Counted from the first letter of the stretch, positions 52,089 to 62,121 are shown. The stretch: DNA of 64,000 bases from Falsiruegeria mediterranea M17 (GCF_900302455.1 NZ_ONZG01000001.1:372001-436000), one strand, 5' to 3'. The notes: generated by a model not told the origin, from the sequence alone. Numbers and translations: made by a program.

Positions 52089-53189
52089 ATGTCGATGAAC
52101 AGCTTTGGACACCTTTTCCGCGTCACCACCTGGGGTGAAAGCCACGGCCCCGCCTTGGGTGCCACGGTTGACGGCTGCCCTCCGGGCGTTGCGATCGACG
52201 AGGCGATGATCCAGAACTGGCTAGACAAACGCAAACCGGGTCAGAACAAGTTCACAACGCAGCGCCGCGAACCAGATCAGGTCAAGATCCTGTCCGGCGT
52301 CTTCGAAGGGCAGACCACCGGCACGCCGGTCCAGCTGATGATCGAAAACACCGATCAGCGCAGCAAGGACTATGGCGACATCATGGACAAGTTCCGCCCT
52401 GGTCATGCCGACATCACCTATTGGCAGAAATACGGCATCCGCGACTATCGTGGTGGTGGGCGCAGCTCGGCGCGCGAAACCGCATCGCGTGTAGCTGCCG
52501 GAGGGTTGGCGCGCGAGGCGATCAAGCAGATCGCGCCCAATGTGCAAATCACCGGTTACATGACACAGATCGGTCCGAACAAAATCGACCGTGCAAACTT
52601 TAACTGGTCGCAGATCGAGCAGAACCCGTTCTGGACCCCCGACGCGACAGCAGCGGACGAGTGGGCCGAATACCTCAACGACCTGCGCAAGTCCGGTAAC
52701 TCGGTCGGCGCTGTGGTCGAAGTTGTGGCCCGCGGTGTGCCCGCAGGCCTTGGTGCGCCCATCTACGCCAAATTAGACACTGATCTGGCCGCCGCGATGA
52801 TGTCGATCAACGCCGTCAAAGGCGTCGAGATCGGCGAGGGAATGGCCGCCGCCGAACTGACCGGCGAAGCCAATGCAGACGAAATCTTTATGGGGCAGAA
52901 CGGCCCGCAATACAGCTCGAACCACGCGGGCGGCATTTTGGGCGGCATCTCGACGGGGCAGGACATTGTGGTCCGCTTTGCGGTTAAACCAACCTCGTCC
53001 ATCCTGACCACCCGCAAAACCATCACCAAGTCCGGCGAAGAAACCGAGATCATAACCAAGGGCCGCCATGACCCCTGCGTCGGCATCCGCGCAGTGCCCG
53101 TGGGCGAGGCGATGATGGCCTGCGTGATTCTGGATCACTTGCTGCTGCACCGCGGCCAAATCGGAGAGAACCGTGGCGCAATCAGCTGA
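52089..53189 (+). CDS. aroC: Chorismate synthase
   Basis: A 366-aa enzyme that uses reduced FMN to make chorismate from EPSP, the last shared step of aromatic amino acid synthesis. Motifs: [60 protein letters not shown] and [18 protein letters not shown]. Full length. AAAGGAG precedes the start. It sits downstream of the FMN-regulated ribH, though the 141-nt gap and hairpins suggest separate transcription. Confidence 0.97.
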   Translation: MSMNSFGHLFRVTTWGESHGPALGATVDGCPPGVAIDEAMIQNWLDKRKPGQNKFTTQRREPDQVKILSGVFEGQTTGTPVQLMIENTDQRSKDYGDIMDKFRPGHADITYWQKYGIRDYRGGGRSSARETASRVAAGGLAREAIKQIAPNVQITGYMTQIGPNKIDRANFNWSQIEQNPFWTPDATAADEWAEYLNDLRKSGNSVGAVVEVVARGVPAGLGAPIYAKLDTDLAAAMMSINAVKGVEIGEGMAAAELTGEANADEIFMGQNGPQYSSNHAGGILGGISTGQDIVVRFAVKPTSSILTTRKTITKSGEETEIITKGRHDPCVGIRAVPVGEAMMACVILDHLLLHRGQIGENRGAIS

Positions 53190-53832
53190 GCTGCGCGAAA
53201 GGCTGCGCGCCATCGTCGCCGAGCGAATGAGCCGCGACAGCGCCCATGATCTGGCTCATCTCGACCGTGTCTGGCTGAATGTGCAAAAGATCGCTCCGGC
53301 CGAGGCGAACCAAACCGTTCTCCTTGGCGCGGCTTACCTGCACGATCTGGTGAACCTCCCCAAGGATTCCCCCGACCGCTCCAAAGCCTCGCGCATGGCT
53401 GCAACTGAGGCCGGACCGATTTTGGCTGATCTGGGGCTATCCGAGAGCGAAGTCAAAGCAACACAGCACGCAATCGAGGCACATAGCTTCTCTGCTGGCA
53501 TCCCGCCCGAAACCATTGAGGCGCAGGTGCTGCGCGATGCCGACCGGCTGGACGCGCTTGGCGCTATTGGGGTTGCCCGCACTTTTGCGGTGGCAGGTGC
53601 CCTGGGGCAGGAGCTGTATCACCCGACCGATCCCTTTGCCGAAACCCGCGATCTGAACGACATCCGCTTTTCGGTCGATCATTGGCGGGTTAAGTTGCTG
53701 TCGCTGCCCAAGGGCATGATCACCGAAAATGGCCGCGAACTGGCACAAGCCCGAGCCGCACTAATGATCCGGTTCCTGGATGATTTCGCTGACGAGATTG
53801 GCGCAACCGTACCCAAGGCCTGGACCAGTTGA
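53173..53832 (+). CDS. HD-domain phosphohydrolase (YedJ-like)
   Basis: A 219-aa protein with the HD metal motif: [12 protein letters not shown] (His), [20 protein letters not shown] (HD) and [20 protein letters not shown] (Asp). It resembles YedJ-type HD hydrolases, whose substrates are not settled. Translation starts at a GTG (53173) with GGAGAG upstream and overlaps aroC by 17 nt. It overlaps the next gene by 4 nt. Confidence 0.85.
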   Translation: MAQSAELRERLRAIVAERMSRDSAHDLAHLDRVWLNVQKIAPAEANQTVLLGAAYLHDLVNLPKDSPDRSKASRMAATEAGPILADLGLSESEVKATQHAIEAHSFSAGIPPETIEAQVLRDADRLDALGAIGVARTFAVAGALGQELYHPTDPFAETRDLNDIRFSVDHWRVKLLSLPKGMITENGRELAQARAALMIRFLDDFADEIGATVPKAWTS

Positions 53833-54773
53833 GCACCGATATCCTTGCTATAACCTTTCCGATCTATGCCGCCATCGCAATTGGCTACTTGGTCGTGAAA
53901 CTGGGATGGTTTGGACAGTCGGACATGCGCACACTGGGCAAATACGTCATGGACATCGCCCTGCCCGCGCTTTTGTTCAACGCCATGGCCAGCCGTGACT
54001 TTGCCGAGGTCTTTCACCCCGGTTACATGCTGGTCTTTGCCCTTGGTGGACTAGCGACGATCCTTATCAGTTACCTGTGGTTCACCGCCATCCGGACGGA
54101 ACCGCCACGCCGCGCGGTGGCCGTTATGGGCACAACCTGCCCTAACTCGGGCTTCATCGGCTACCCGGTGATGTTGTTGACCTTCCCGGACCTGGCTGGC
54201 GTGATTCTGGCACTGAACATGCTGGTGGAAAATATCCTGCTGATCCCGATCTGTCTGATCCTGATGGATCTGGCGCGCGGTTGGGGACAGGTATCAATCT
54301 CAAAACGCGTGACCGGCATCCTTTGGGGCGTCATCAAGCGCCCGATGGTGATCGGTCTTCTGCTTGGGCTGGCCATATCGGTGGCGCGCGTCCCAATCCC
54401 CGACCCCGTCACGCAGTTGTTTCAAATGCTTGCCGCTTCGGCCTCGGCGCTGTCGCTGGTCGTGATCGGCGGATCGCTGGCGGGGTTGTCGCTGCGGGGC
54501 AACCATTGGAAGGCGGCGCAGGTGGCACTGGGTAAACTGATCCTGCATCCCGGCTTGGTCGCATTGGCGGCCCTCGCCGTCACCGCGATGGGTCTGTCAC
54601 TATCGCCCGAGCTGACCGCAGCCGTGATCCTGTCCGCCGCCATGCCCATGTTCGGCATCTACTCGGTTCTGGCGCAGGAAATTGGGCACGAGGGCATGGC
54701 CTCCATCGCCATGCTGATCGCAACCGCCTTGGGGTTTGTCACTCTGTCGGTTTTTCTGGGTGTCCTGACTTAG
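53829..54773 (+). CDS. AEC-family transporter
   Basis: A 314-aa membrane protein with about ten helices, of the auxin efflux carrier family. Typical features are FPIYAAIAIGYLVVKLGWF near the N terminus, CPNSGFIGYPVMLL in the centre and a second half repeating this pattern (AMPMFGIYSVLAQEIGHEG). Members export organic acids, amino acids or unknown compounds. The start is a TTG at 53829 overlapping the upstream stop. It is convergent with the CoA-transferase gene, overlapping by 4 nt. Confidence 0.85.
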   Translation: MSTDILAITFPIYAAIAIGYLVVKLGWFGQSDMRTLGKYVMDIALPALLFNAMASRDFAEVFHPGYMLVFALGGLATILISYLWFTAIRTEPPRRAVAVMGTTCPNSGFIGYPVMLLTFPDLAGVILALNMLVENILLIPICLILMDLARGWGQVSISKRVTGILWGVIKRPMVIGLLLGLAISVARVPIPDPVTQLFQMLAASASALSLVVIGGSLAGLSLRGNHWKAAQVALGKLILHPGLVALAALAVTAMGLSLSPELTAAVILSAAMPMFGIYSVLAQEIGHEGMASIAMLIATALGFVTLSVFLGVLT

Positions 54774-56086
54774 CCCCAAGACGCAGGCGACGACCCCAGC
54801 TCAGCGGATGGACGATCCCACCGCATCGGCGCACCGACCACCTCGATCCCCGGCTTCAATCGCTTGGCCGGTCCCCAAGGTGAGTTTTCGATCCAATCAT
54901 CCAGATCCGCAGGTGTTGATCCCGTTATTTCTGGCTCAGAAACAGGCTCTAATTTCGCCAACACCTCTGCTGTGCGTGCCAAAGACAACCGCGCGCGGTG
55001 GATGCCATCGCCCCGAACAGCGCGTGTCAAAGCCGACACAACGGCTGCCGCCATAAAGTATCCTGTCGCGTGATCCAGCGCCTGAACCGGTAATGGGTGA
55101 GGCTTGTTCGATCCGGCCCATACCATACCGGCCTCGGCAACGCCGCAGCTCATCTGCACCAAAGAGTCAAACCCGCGTCGCCCGGCCCAAGGGCCTGTCC
55201 AGCCATAAGCATCCAGGCAAACTTCGATCAGGTTATCAGGACGGTCCGAGCCGATCATCGCGTCCAATGCGCCGGGCCTGTAGCCATGTACCAATACATC
55301 CGCCTGCGTCAGAAGTTTGTGCAAAACTTCTTTATCAGAGCCTGTTTTCAGATCCAGATGACAACAGCGCTTGCCAAGAGTTACATCGGGCACAACACCC
55401 GGCTCACCCCAACTCGCCGGGTCCACGCGCAGCACATCAGCCCCAAAACCCGCCAGCGTTCGCGTGGCCACCGGGCCTGCCAACACACGCGTCAGGTCAA
55501 GCACGCGCAACCCAGCCAACGGTCGATCCGCCTTTGCCTGCCACCCGCGAACCAGGCCAGAACATTGGTCCCAATGCACCAGAGGTTCCGCAGCTACAGC
55601 CACACCTTGCGGGTGCACCTGCCACGCCGCACGGCTGCGCATGGCAGCAGCGGCACCGCCAACCTCAACAATCGCGGCCTCCAACGCGTTTGCGTCCCAT
55701 CCAGAAACGGCTTGTGCAACCACATCCCGGTCAGCCTTACACTCCAGCACGGACAAGGCGGCCGCACGATGATGAGGGGCGTTGGTGTGCAATTTGATCC
55801 AACCATCGCGGGTCTGATAGTCACCCGCGATCGCATCCCACGACGGTGGCACTTCCCAGCCTTGCGGGTGGATCGACCAGGTGAACCAGAGCGACGCCAA
55901 CCGACGGTCGACCGCCACGTCGGATTTTGGACCAAGGTTCAGAGCCTCGACCAAATCTGCAACAGCGCCACCAACAGCACCCATCGACTGACAGGCCAGT
56001 TCGGTCACGGCAAAACAGGATTTCCAAGCGCCCTCTCCGACCACATGGGCGGGGGACGTTCCAAAGGTGTTGTTAATCGCATCCAT
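54770..56086 (-). CDS. CaiB/BaiF-type class III CoA-transferase with rearranged domain order
   Basis: A 438-aa protein. The family N-terminal signature LAGLRVLDLTRVLAGPVATR appears only at residues 190-209, with catalytic-type Asp about 338 in LPVQALDHATGYFM. The first 185 residues (WDAIAGDYQTRDGWIKLHTN, LEAAIVEVGGAAAAMRSRAA, HPQGVAVAAEPLVHW) resemble a segment that normally follows the catalytic region in this family, so the chain looks permuted. It overlaps matB by 14 nt, so malonyl-CoA or a related CoA ester is a plausible partner substrate. The ATG at 56086 is inside the matB 3' end. Confidence 0.78.
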   Translation of the reverse strand: MDAINNTFGTSPAHVVGEGAWKSCFAVTELACQSMGAVGGAVADLVEALNLGPKSDVAVDRRLASLWFTWSIHPQGWEVPPSWDAIAGDYQTRDGWIKLHTNAPHHRAAALSVLECKADRDVVAQAVSGWDANALEAAIVEVGGAAAAMRSRAAWQVHPQGVAVAAEPLVHWDQCSGLVRGWQAKADRPLAGLRVLDLTRVLAGPVATRTLAGFGADVLRVDPASWGEPGVVPDVTLGKRCCHLDLKTGSDKEVLHKLLTQADVLVHGYRPGALDAMIGSDRPDNLIEVCLDAYGWTGPWAGRRGFDSLVQMSCGVAEAGMVWAGSNKPHPLPVQALDHATGYFMAAAVVSALTRAVRGDGIHRARLSLARTAEVLAKLEPVSEPEITGSTPADLDDWIENSPWGPAKRLKPGIEVVGAPMRWDRPSAELGSSPASWG

Positions 56087-57587
56087 CGGCAAAGATCCCG
56101 GCATAGGTTTCGCGCAGGGCTTTTTTTTGCACCTTGCCCATGGTGTTTCGCGGCAAAGCATCCAACACGATCACGCGCTTGGGCTGCTTGAACTTGGCCA
56201 ACTGTCCCTGCAACGCCCCACTGATGGCTTGGGCCGAGGTTCCATCGCCCTCGGGCACAACAATAGCCACGACACCCTCGCCAAAGTCGGGATGTGGCGC
56301 GCCGATGACGGCGCTTTCCAGAACGCCGGGCAGGTCGTCGATCAGGCTTTCGACCTCTTTAGGATAGACGTTGAAGCCACCGGTAATGATCAAGTCTTTC
56401 TCGCGGCCCACGATGGTAACGTATCCATCAGCGTCAATCTTGGCCATGTCACCGGTGATGAACCAACCATCCGGTTTCAACTCCTCGGCCGTCTTTTCGG
56501 GCATCTGCCAATAGCCTTGAAACACGTTGGCACCGCGCACTTCCAACACGCCGATCTCGCCTGTGGGCACCTCGGCCCCCTCATCCATCACGCGCGCTTC
56601 GATCCCCGGCAGCGGGAACCCAACAGTGCCCGCGCGACGCTCGCCGTCATAGGGGTTCGAGGTGCTCATGTTGGTTTCGGTCATGCCGTAGCGTTCCAAG
56701 ATGCGATGGCCCGTGCGGGCCTCCCACTGCTCATGTGTATCAACCAGCAACGGAGCGGACCCCGAGATGAAGAGCCGCATATTGCCCGCCCGCTCGCGCG
56801 TCAGGCGCTCATCAGCCAGCAGACGGGTGTAAAAGGTCGGCACACCCATTAGCGCGGTCGCGGTCGGCATCGCCTCAAGAATTGCATCCGCATCAAAGCC
56901 GGGTAGAAACACCACCTTCGCGCCCGACAGCAGCGCCACGTTAGTCGCCACAAACAGTCCGTGCGTGTGAAAGATCGGCAGCGCGTGGATCAGCACGTCG
57001 TCCGCAGTGAACCGCCAGTAGTCACGCAGCACGGCGGAGTTCGAAGCAAGGTTGTCGTGGCTCAGCATTGCGCCCTTGGACCGACCCGTAGTGCCAGAGG
57101 TATAGAGGATCGCAGCCAGATCGCCGGAATCCCGCGCGACCACGTCGAATCCGTCTTGCGCATCAGCCAGATCCCGCAAGCTTCCCTGCCCGGCTGCGTT
57201 CAGTGTCAGAACCTTTGCCTCTCCGGATATGGTTGAAATCTCGTCCAACCGATCAGGGTCGCAGACGACGACGCGCGGGCTGGCATCGCCAACGAAATAC
57301 GCAACTTCGGGGCCAGTATAGGCCGTATTGAGCGGCAGAAAGATACCGCCTGCCATGACCGTGCCCAGGTAAAGCTCAATCGCTTGAATGGTTTTGGCGA
57401 CCTGAACAGCGACCCGGTCCCCCGGCTCGACTCCGCAGGACACCAAGGCTGCGGCCATCCGCTCGGCCCCGGCAAACAAGGCACCAAAACTTACCGTTTC
57501 GCCGCCTGGCAGATGCGCGAAAACATCCTCCTCGCGCCCTGTAGAAGCCTCTTTGAGTTTTGAAATCAGGTGGTTCCGGTCGTACAT
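56073..57587 (-). CDS. matB: Malonyl-CoA synthetase (MatB)
   Basis: A 504-aa adenylate-forming ligase that activates malonate (some homologues also methylmalonate). P-loop LYTSGTTGRSKGA at residues 161-173; catalytic Lys about 485 in RNTMGKVQKKAL. Stretches such as LPLNTAYTGPEVAYFVGDA, IHALPIFHTHGLFVATNVAL, ILERYGMTETNMSTSNPY and PHPDFGEGVVAIVV closely match remembered rhizobial MatB. The ATG at 57587 has GAGGAAGAGG upstream. The next gene, a CoA-transferase, overlaps its end. No malonyl-CoA decarboxylase (matA) is nearby. Confidence 0.88.
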   Translation of the reverse strand: MYDRNHLISKLKEASTGREEDVFAHLPGGETVSFGALFAGAERMAAALVSCGVEPGDRVAVQVAKTIQAIELYLGTVMAGGIFLPLNTAYTGPEVAYFVGDASPRVVVCDPDRLDEISTISGEAKVLTLNAAGQGSLRDLADAQDGFDVVARDSGDLAAILYTSGTTGRSKGAMLSHDNLASNSAVLRDYWRFTADDVLIHALPIFHTHGLFVATNVALLSGAKVVFLPGFDADAILEAMPTATALMGVPTFYTRLLADERLTRERAGNMRLFISGSAPLLVDTHEQWEARTGHRILERYGMTETNMSTSNPYDGERRAGTVGFPLPGIEARVMDEGAEVPTGEIGVLEVRGANVFQGYWQMPEKTAEELKPDGWFITGDMAKIDADGYVTIVGREKDLIITGGFNVYPKEVESLIDDLPGVLESAVIGAPHPDFGEGVVAIVVPEGDGTSAQAISGALQGQLAKFKQPKRVIVLDALPRNTMGKVQKKALRETYAGIFADGCD

Positions 57588-57615
57588 GGCCTCTTCCTCT
57601 TTCTGCGGGTGCACA

Positions 57616-58620
57616 ATGAGTGAACCGACGGGCGAAAATCAAGCAATTGATCTTTCCCAAACAAAGGCGCAGGTTCGCGCCATGGCAAAAAACTTAACAT
57701 CGCATCGGCCTTTGCTGGCCATCGGCCTCAAGACCACCGCGATCTTTCTATTCACGGCAATGGCCGCACTGGTCAAATACCTGTCCGAGGACATCCCGGC
57801 CGGTGAGGCCGTGTTCTTTCGCTCGTTCTTCGCCATCCCGGTCATCGTCGTCTGGCTGATTTCACGCGGAGAGTTGCGCAACGGGCTGATTGCCAAAAAG
57901 CCCATGAACCATTTCTGGCGCGGCGTACTGGGAACATCTGCCATGGGGCTTACCTTTACCGGTCTGGGCCTGCTGCCACTGCCCGAGGTGACGGCCATCG
58001 GCTTTGCTACTCCAATTTTCACGCTGGTTCTGGCCGCCATCTTTCTGGGCGAACGCATCCGGATGATTCGCATCGGTGCGGTACTAGTTGGCCTGCTGGG
58101 GGTTGTCATAATGCTCTGGCCCCGGCTGGGAGGAGACGCCAAGGCTGAAGATCTGGCCCTTGTTGGGGCGCTCTGTGTGCTGGCTGCGACCTTTGCGCGG
58201 GCTTTTGTGCAAATCCATATCCGTCAGATGGTGCAGACCGAACACACAGCCGCCATCGTCTTCTATTTCTCGGCCACAGCGTCCGTTCTGTCGCTGCTAA
58301 CACTCCCATTTGGTTGGGTCATGCCGACCACTGAACAAATGGCTCTGCTTGTGCTTGCCGGTCTGGTCGGGGGGTGCGCGCAGATTTTGGTGACATCTTC
58401 GTATCGTTTCGGTCCGGCCTCGATGCTGGCGCCGTATGATTACACCTCAATGCTCTTTGCCGTTTTGATCGGCTATTTCTGGTTCAGCGAGCTGCCGACG
58501 GGGATGATGATTGCCGGTGCCACGCTGGTCATTGCCGCGAACGCCTTGGTCGTGTGGCGGGAACACAAGCTGGGCTTGGAACGGGGCAAGGCGCGGTCGG
58601 TGACAGACCCAAAAAGTTGA
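57616..58620 (+). CDS. EamA/DMT-family transporter
   Basis: A 334-aa protein with ten membrane helices in two EamA repeats (first repeat from LKTTAIFLFTAMAALVKYLS; second from DLALVGALCVLAATFARAFV). Members export metabolites; the substrate is unknown. The ATG at 57616 is used, with an alternative at 57682 that gives a 312-aa protein; neither has a strong ribosome-binding site. It is divergent from matB with only 28 nt between starts, so the two promoters must overlap the coding ends. Confidence 0.83.
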   Translation: MSEPTGENQAIDLSQTKAQVRAMAKNLTSHRPLLAIGLKTTAIFLFTAMAALVKYLSEDIPAGEAVFFRSFFAIPVIVVWLISRGELRNGLIAKKPMNHFWRGVLGTSAMGLTFTGLGLLPLPEVTAIGFATPIFTLVLAAIFLGERIRMIRIGAVLVGLLGVVIMLWPRLGGDAKAEDLALVGALCVLAATFARAFVQIHIRQMVQTEHTAAIVFYFSATASVLSLLTLPFGWVMPTTEQMALLVLAGLVGGCAQILVTSSYRFGPASMLAPYDYTSMLFAVLIGYFWFSELPTGMMIAGATLVIAANALVVWREHKLGLERGKARSVTDPKS

Positions 58621-58676
58621 CTTTACCTTTGCGCCATAGCCCCTAGGGTATGCGGCGCAATACATAAGGGTTTCCC

Positions 58677-59276
58677 ATGAGCGACGAAGAGAACCACAAA
58701 GAAAAGATGAAAGAGGTGCAGGCCAAGCACCGAGAACGGGTCTCGCAGCTGCAGGACCCTGAACAAGGCCTGGTTTTGATCCACACTGGCAAGGGCAAGG
58801 GCAAGTCCTCGTCTGCGTTTGGCGTCGTCGTTCGCGCCTTGGGCTGGGGCCAGAAGGTGGCCGTGGTTCAGTTCATCAAGGGTAAGTGGAAGACAGGCGA
58901 GCGCCGGTTTTTTGAAGAGCACGGTCAAGTGACCTGGCACACCATGGGCGAAGGCTTCACTTGGGACACCCAGGACAAGGAGCGCGATATCGCCGCTGCA
59001 CAGGCCGCCTTTGGCAAAGCCGCTGATCTGATCGCCAGCGGGGACTACGATCTGGTGGTGCTGGACGAGATCAACATCGCCCTGCGGTATGAATATCTGA
59101 GTGTCGAACAAGTGATCGAAGCGCTGGACAAACGTACCGAGAAAACCGGCGTGATCCTGACCGGTCGTGATGCGCCCGAAGCTTTGTGCGACTATGCCGA
59201 TCTGGTCACCGAAATGACCGAGGTAAAGCACCCCTTCAAGGCTGGAATCAAGGCGCAGCGTGGCGTCGATTTCTGA
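58677..59276 (+). CDS. cobO: Cob(I)yrinic acid a,c-diamide adenosyltransferase
   Basis: A 199-aa CobO/BtuR-type enzyme that adenosylates the corrin ring in cobalamin synthesis or salvage. The P-loop is LIHTGKGKGKSSSAFG (residues 35-50). Further motifs are VVRALGWGQKVAVVQFIKGK, YDLVVLDEINIALRYEYL, VILTGRDAPEAL and KAGIKAQRGVDF. Other cob genes are not in the window, so pathway type cannot be read here. Confidence 0.95.
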   Translation: MSDEENHKEKMKEVQAKHRERVSQLQDPEQGLVLIHTGKGKGKSSSAFGVVVRALGWGQKVAVVQFIKGKWKTGERRFFEEHGQVTWHTMGEGFTWDTQDKERDIAAAQAAFGKAADLIASGDYDLVVLDEINIALRYEYLSVEQVIEALDKRTEKTGVILTGRDAPEALCDYADLVTEMTEVKHPFKAGIKAQRGVDF

Positions 59277-59278
59277 CC

Positions 59279-59305
59279 TAACCCGCGTCATTTGATGCGG
59301 TTTAG
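59279..59305 (+). terminator. Possible weak terminator after cobO
   Basis: AACC-c-GCGTCA, loop TT, TGATGC-GGTT with one bulge and one G-T pair, followed by only TTTAGGG. It starts 4 nt after the cobO stop. The T-run is short. Confidence 0.35.
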
Positions 59306-59398
59306 GGTCTGTTATCCGACCAAAACGATCCGAAATACCACTTGTGGTTGTGGGTAAAGGCGGTTTAGCATCGCCTCACCTAACTGTTTGAGCAAGCC

Positions 59399-60418
59399 AT
59401 GAAACAGATCATTGCCTCTCTTGCCCTGCTGTTTGGTGTGGGTTTTGCCGCTGCCGGTTCGGATTTGCAGGAAGCGGTGGACCTATGGCTAAGCGGCGAC
59501 GACGCCGAAAGCCTGCCAATTCTGTCGAAACTTGCCAAATCCGGCGACACCGACGCGCGCCTGCTGTTGGCGCAGATCGAGGTGACAGACAAAGGCCCCT
59601 CGCCCTATCGCTTGTCGTTGAGCAAACAGCAGGCGCGTGACTTGTTTCGGCAGGTGGACGAAACTTCGCCTTTTGCGACCAGCTGGCTGACGGTCGAAGC
59701 TCAGAGCGGTGATCCATTGGCGGCGGCGCTTTTACGCGCGCGAAGTGCTGACCCCGATCCCGAAGTGATCGTGCAACTTGCTGCATTGGGCGAGCATCAG
59801 GCCACAGACCACCCCAGCCGGATTGTCTCGCTCTATGGCACGCCAGAAGACAGGCAGATGCTGGCAAACAGTCCACATCTGCTGTCCGAATTGGCCCCCT
59901 ACGTCGCTTATCTGTCTGATATGCCGGAACCGCGTGGAGACGGGCTGGCAGCTCTGCGACATGTTATTGGCCGCACGGACGGCATTGACGCGGGTGATGC
60001 CGAAACGCTTGGAATGGCCGGGCTCTTGGCCTTGGGGTTTGGCTTTGGCGATGCGTCCCCTGCAAACCGCTGGTACAAGCCGGTGCAAGGTTGGGTCATG
60101 ACCGCATCTGAAACGCGTCCGATTGCCAATCTATGTAATGCGCAATGTGGGTCGCAAGCCCCGGCGTGCGGGATGGCAATGATGGCCTTGGCTGGCGGGT
60201 ACTTCGAGGTGATCCGCATCGACAGCCCATTGGAGAAGCTAATCCCTCAAGAGGTGTTTCTGGACAGCAAGCGGGCGCAACTTATGACGCTACGCCGCGC
60301 AGCACTGGCCCGGTCTGAAACGAACAACCCACCCGGGCTCAATGAAATCGCGGCCTATTCCCAATGTGCTGCTGATCTGGTCCAGCAAGAACGGCAAACT
60401 TATCGAAAGCTGAAGTAG
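59399..60418 (+). CDS. Exported protein with Sel1/TPR-like helical repeats
   Basis: A 339-aa protein with a signal peptide (MKQIIASLALLFGVGFAAAG). Residues ~25-130 contain Sel1/TPR-like helix pairs (ESLPILSKLAKSGDTDARLL, TSWLTVEAQSGDPLAAALL). The C-terminal half has four cysteines in NLCNAQCGSQAPACG and later SQCAADL, possibly disulfide-bonded in the periplasm. I do not recognise a named family. It has its own upstream gap and a hairpin directly after the stop. Confidence 0.7.
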   Translation: MKQIIASLALLFGVGFAAAGSDLQEAVDLWLSGDDAESLPILSKLAKSGDTDARLLLAQIEVTDKGPSPYRLSLSKQQARDLFRQVDETSPFATSWLTVEAQSGDPLAAALLRARSADPDPEVIVQLAALGEHQATDHPSRIVSLYGTPEDRQMLANSPHLLSELAPYVAYLSDMPEPRGDGLAALRHVIGRTDGIDAGDAETLGMAGLLALGFGFGDASPANRWYKPVQGWVMTASETRPIANLCNAQCGSQAPACGMAMMALAGGYFEVIRIDSPLEKLIPQEVFLDSKRAQLMTLRRAALARSETNNPPGLNEIAAYSQCAADLVQQERQTYRKLK

Positions 60419-60450
60419 GCGCCCCAGACCAATTGAACCGGGGCGCCCAT
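60418..60450. terminator. Convergent terminator between Sel1-like gene and phoD
   Basis: GGCGCCCC (60418-60425) pairs with GGGGCGCC (60440-60447) around a 14-nt loop. It begins at the last base of the plus-strand stop codon and lies 14 nt after the phoD end. T-runs are weak on both sides. Confidence 0.5.
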
Positions 60451-60460
60451 TTCATGACCG

Positions 60461-62029
60461 TTAGATCGCGCCGGTTTTTGGGTCCAGCGTAACAGACCAC
60501 AACTCAGTGTCGGCACGGTCCATCAGGCGAACCGTCATCTGTTCGGTCGCACCGTCGATATCGACCAGACCAAAGAACTGCAGGCCTTCACTGGGCGGCA
60601 GATTCACACCCTGTCCCTCGGCAGGTGCCTTGACGAATTTCACCTCCGGCCCGAATGTGCCATCCAGCTTGTTGGGGCCAAAAGTTCCGGCATGCAGCGG
60701 ACCCGAGACGAACTCCCAGAATGGTTCGAAATCCTGGAATTGCGCTTTGTTAGGGTCGTAATGGTGCGCGGCGGTATAATGCACGTCGGCCGTGAACCAG
60801 ACGGTGTTCTTGATCCCACCGGTCTTGATGAACCGCAGCAGATCGGCAATCTCCAACTCGCGCCCCTTGGCCGGACCGCTGTCCCCGTTTGCGATTGCCT
60901 CGGCGCCCGCCTGTTCGCGCCAGTTATCCCAGACAATCAGGCCGATCGGCATGTCGGACGCGATCACCTTCCAAGTCGCCTGCGACGCGGCCAATTCACG
61001 CTTGAGCCAAGTCAGCTGCTCTGCGCCCAGAATGCGGGCCTGATCGGTGATCTCATCCTCCATCGAGGGACCATTCGGCCCGCGATAGCTGCGCAGATCC
61101 AGGAAGAAGACATCAAGCATCGGCCCGTAAGAGATCTTGCGATAAACACGGCCCGGTTCGGCAGGGGTGATCCGCAGCGGGGTCATCTCGTGGAACGCAC
61201 GACCAGCACGCGATTGCAGCACATGCACCGACTTTTCGGTATAACGATCATCCGAGATCAGATCCTTGGCGTCTGACCAGTTGTTGACCACTTCATGGTC
61301 ATCCCACTGAAAAAAGGTTGGGCAGACAGCGTTCATCGCCCGCACGTGCTCGTCCATCAGATTGTATTTCCACTGGGCGCGGAATTCATCCAGCGTCTCG
61401 GCCACTTTGCGTTTCTCGTCGATCAGGGTGGTGTTCTTCCAGATCAACTGCCCGTCTTTCTCGACCTCATCCTGCATCGGACCATCGGCATAGACCGTGT
61501 CGCCCGAGTGGATAAAGAAATCGGGCTTGTGCTGCGCCATGGTGGCATAGGTGCGCATGCCATCGTCGTCGATGCCCCAACCCTGGCCAGCGGTGTCACC
61601 CGACCAAGCAAAGCGAACATTGCGGCGCGACGTGGGTGCTGTGCGGAACTGGCCCACGATGGGCTCGGACGTGACATTGATGTCGTTCAAGTCGGCGGCG
61701 ACGAAGCGGTAAAAGATATCCTGATCCGACGGCAGACCATCCACCAGCCGTTTGACAGCCAAGTCGCTGGTGGGGATGGCATCCATCAGTGCCAGCTTGC
61801 GGGCGTCCGCAAAGCTTTCGGTGGTCGACACCTCCATCATCACGCGCGAGGGGCGGTCCGTGCGGGTCCAGATCATGCCCGAGGAAGTGTCGACGTCCCC
61901 GGACTGAACACCGTGCGTGAACACAGGACGTGACGCCGCGCGGCTGATGGCGGGCATGGCCAACGAGGCGGCAAAGGCGGTGCTGCCCGCCAGAAAGGCG
62001 CGGCGATGGGGGCGAAGGATCTTGGTCAT
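60461..62029 (-). CDS. phoD: PhoD-type alkaline phosphatase/phosphodiesterase
   Basis: A 522-aa exported metallophosphatase. The Tat signal is RPHRRAFLAGSTAFAASLAM with twin Arg at residues 9-10. The PhoD-like N-terminal domain (FTHGVQSGDVDTSSGMIWTR) precedes the phosphatase domain with VRFAWSGDTAG, FFIHSGDTVYADG, FFQWDDHEVVNNW and VWFTADVHYTAAHHYD, which carry the calcium and iron ligands. Marine roseobacters use PhoD to obtain phosphate from esters. No Pho box was recognised, but a 21-bp dyad lies ~100 nt upstream. Confidence 0.93.
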   Translation of the reverse strand: MTKILRPHRRAFLAGSTAFAASLAMPAISRAASRPVFTHGVQSGDVDTSSGMIWTRTDRPSRVMMEVSTTESFADARKLALMDAIPTSDLAVKRLVDGLPSDQDIFYRFVAADLNDINVTSEPIVGQFRTAPTSRRNVRFAWSGDTAGQGWGIDDDGMRTYATMAQHKPDFFIHSGDTVYADGPMQDEVEKDGQLIWKNTTLIDEKRKVAETLDEFRAQWKYNLMDEHVRAMNAVCPTFFQWDDHEVVNNWSDAKDLISDDRYTEKSVHVLQSRAGRAFHEMTPLRITPAEPGRVYRKISYGPMLDVFFLDLRSYRGPNGPSMEDEITDQARILGAEQLTWLKRELAASQATWKVIASDMPIGLIVWDNWREQAGAEAIANGDSGPAKGRELEIADLLRFIKTGGIKNTVWFTADVHYTAAHHYDPNKAQFQDFEPFWEFVSGPLHAGTFGPNKLDGTFGPEVKFVKAPAEGQGVNLPPSEGLQFFGLVDIDGATEQMTVRLMDRADTELWSVTLDPKTGAI

Positions 62030-62084
62030 AGGGCTCTCCTGTCTTGCGATCTTGGTGCGACCGCGGGATTGGTGAGCTGATAAA

Positions 62085-62111
62085 AGCCGCGCAATTGTAA
62101 AAGGCGCGGCT
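62085..62111 (-). terminator. Terminator after the 126-aa membrane-protein gene
   Basis: On the minus strand AGCCGCGC and GCGCGGCT (62104-62111 with 62085-62092) form an 8-bp stem, followed by TTTTATC. It lies 51 nt downstream of the membrane-protein stop and upstream of phoD. Confidence 0.75.
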
Positions 62112-62121
62112 CAGTTTTCTA

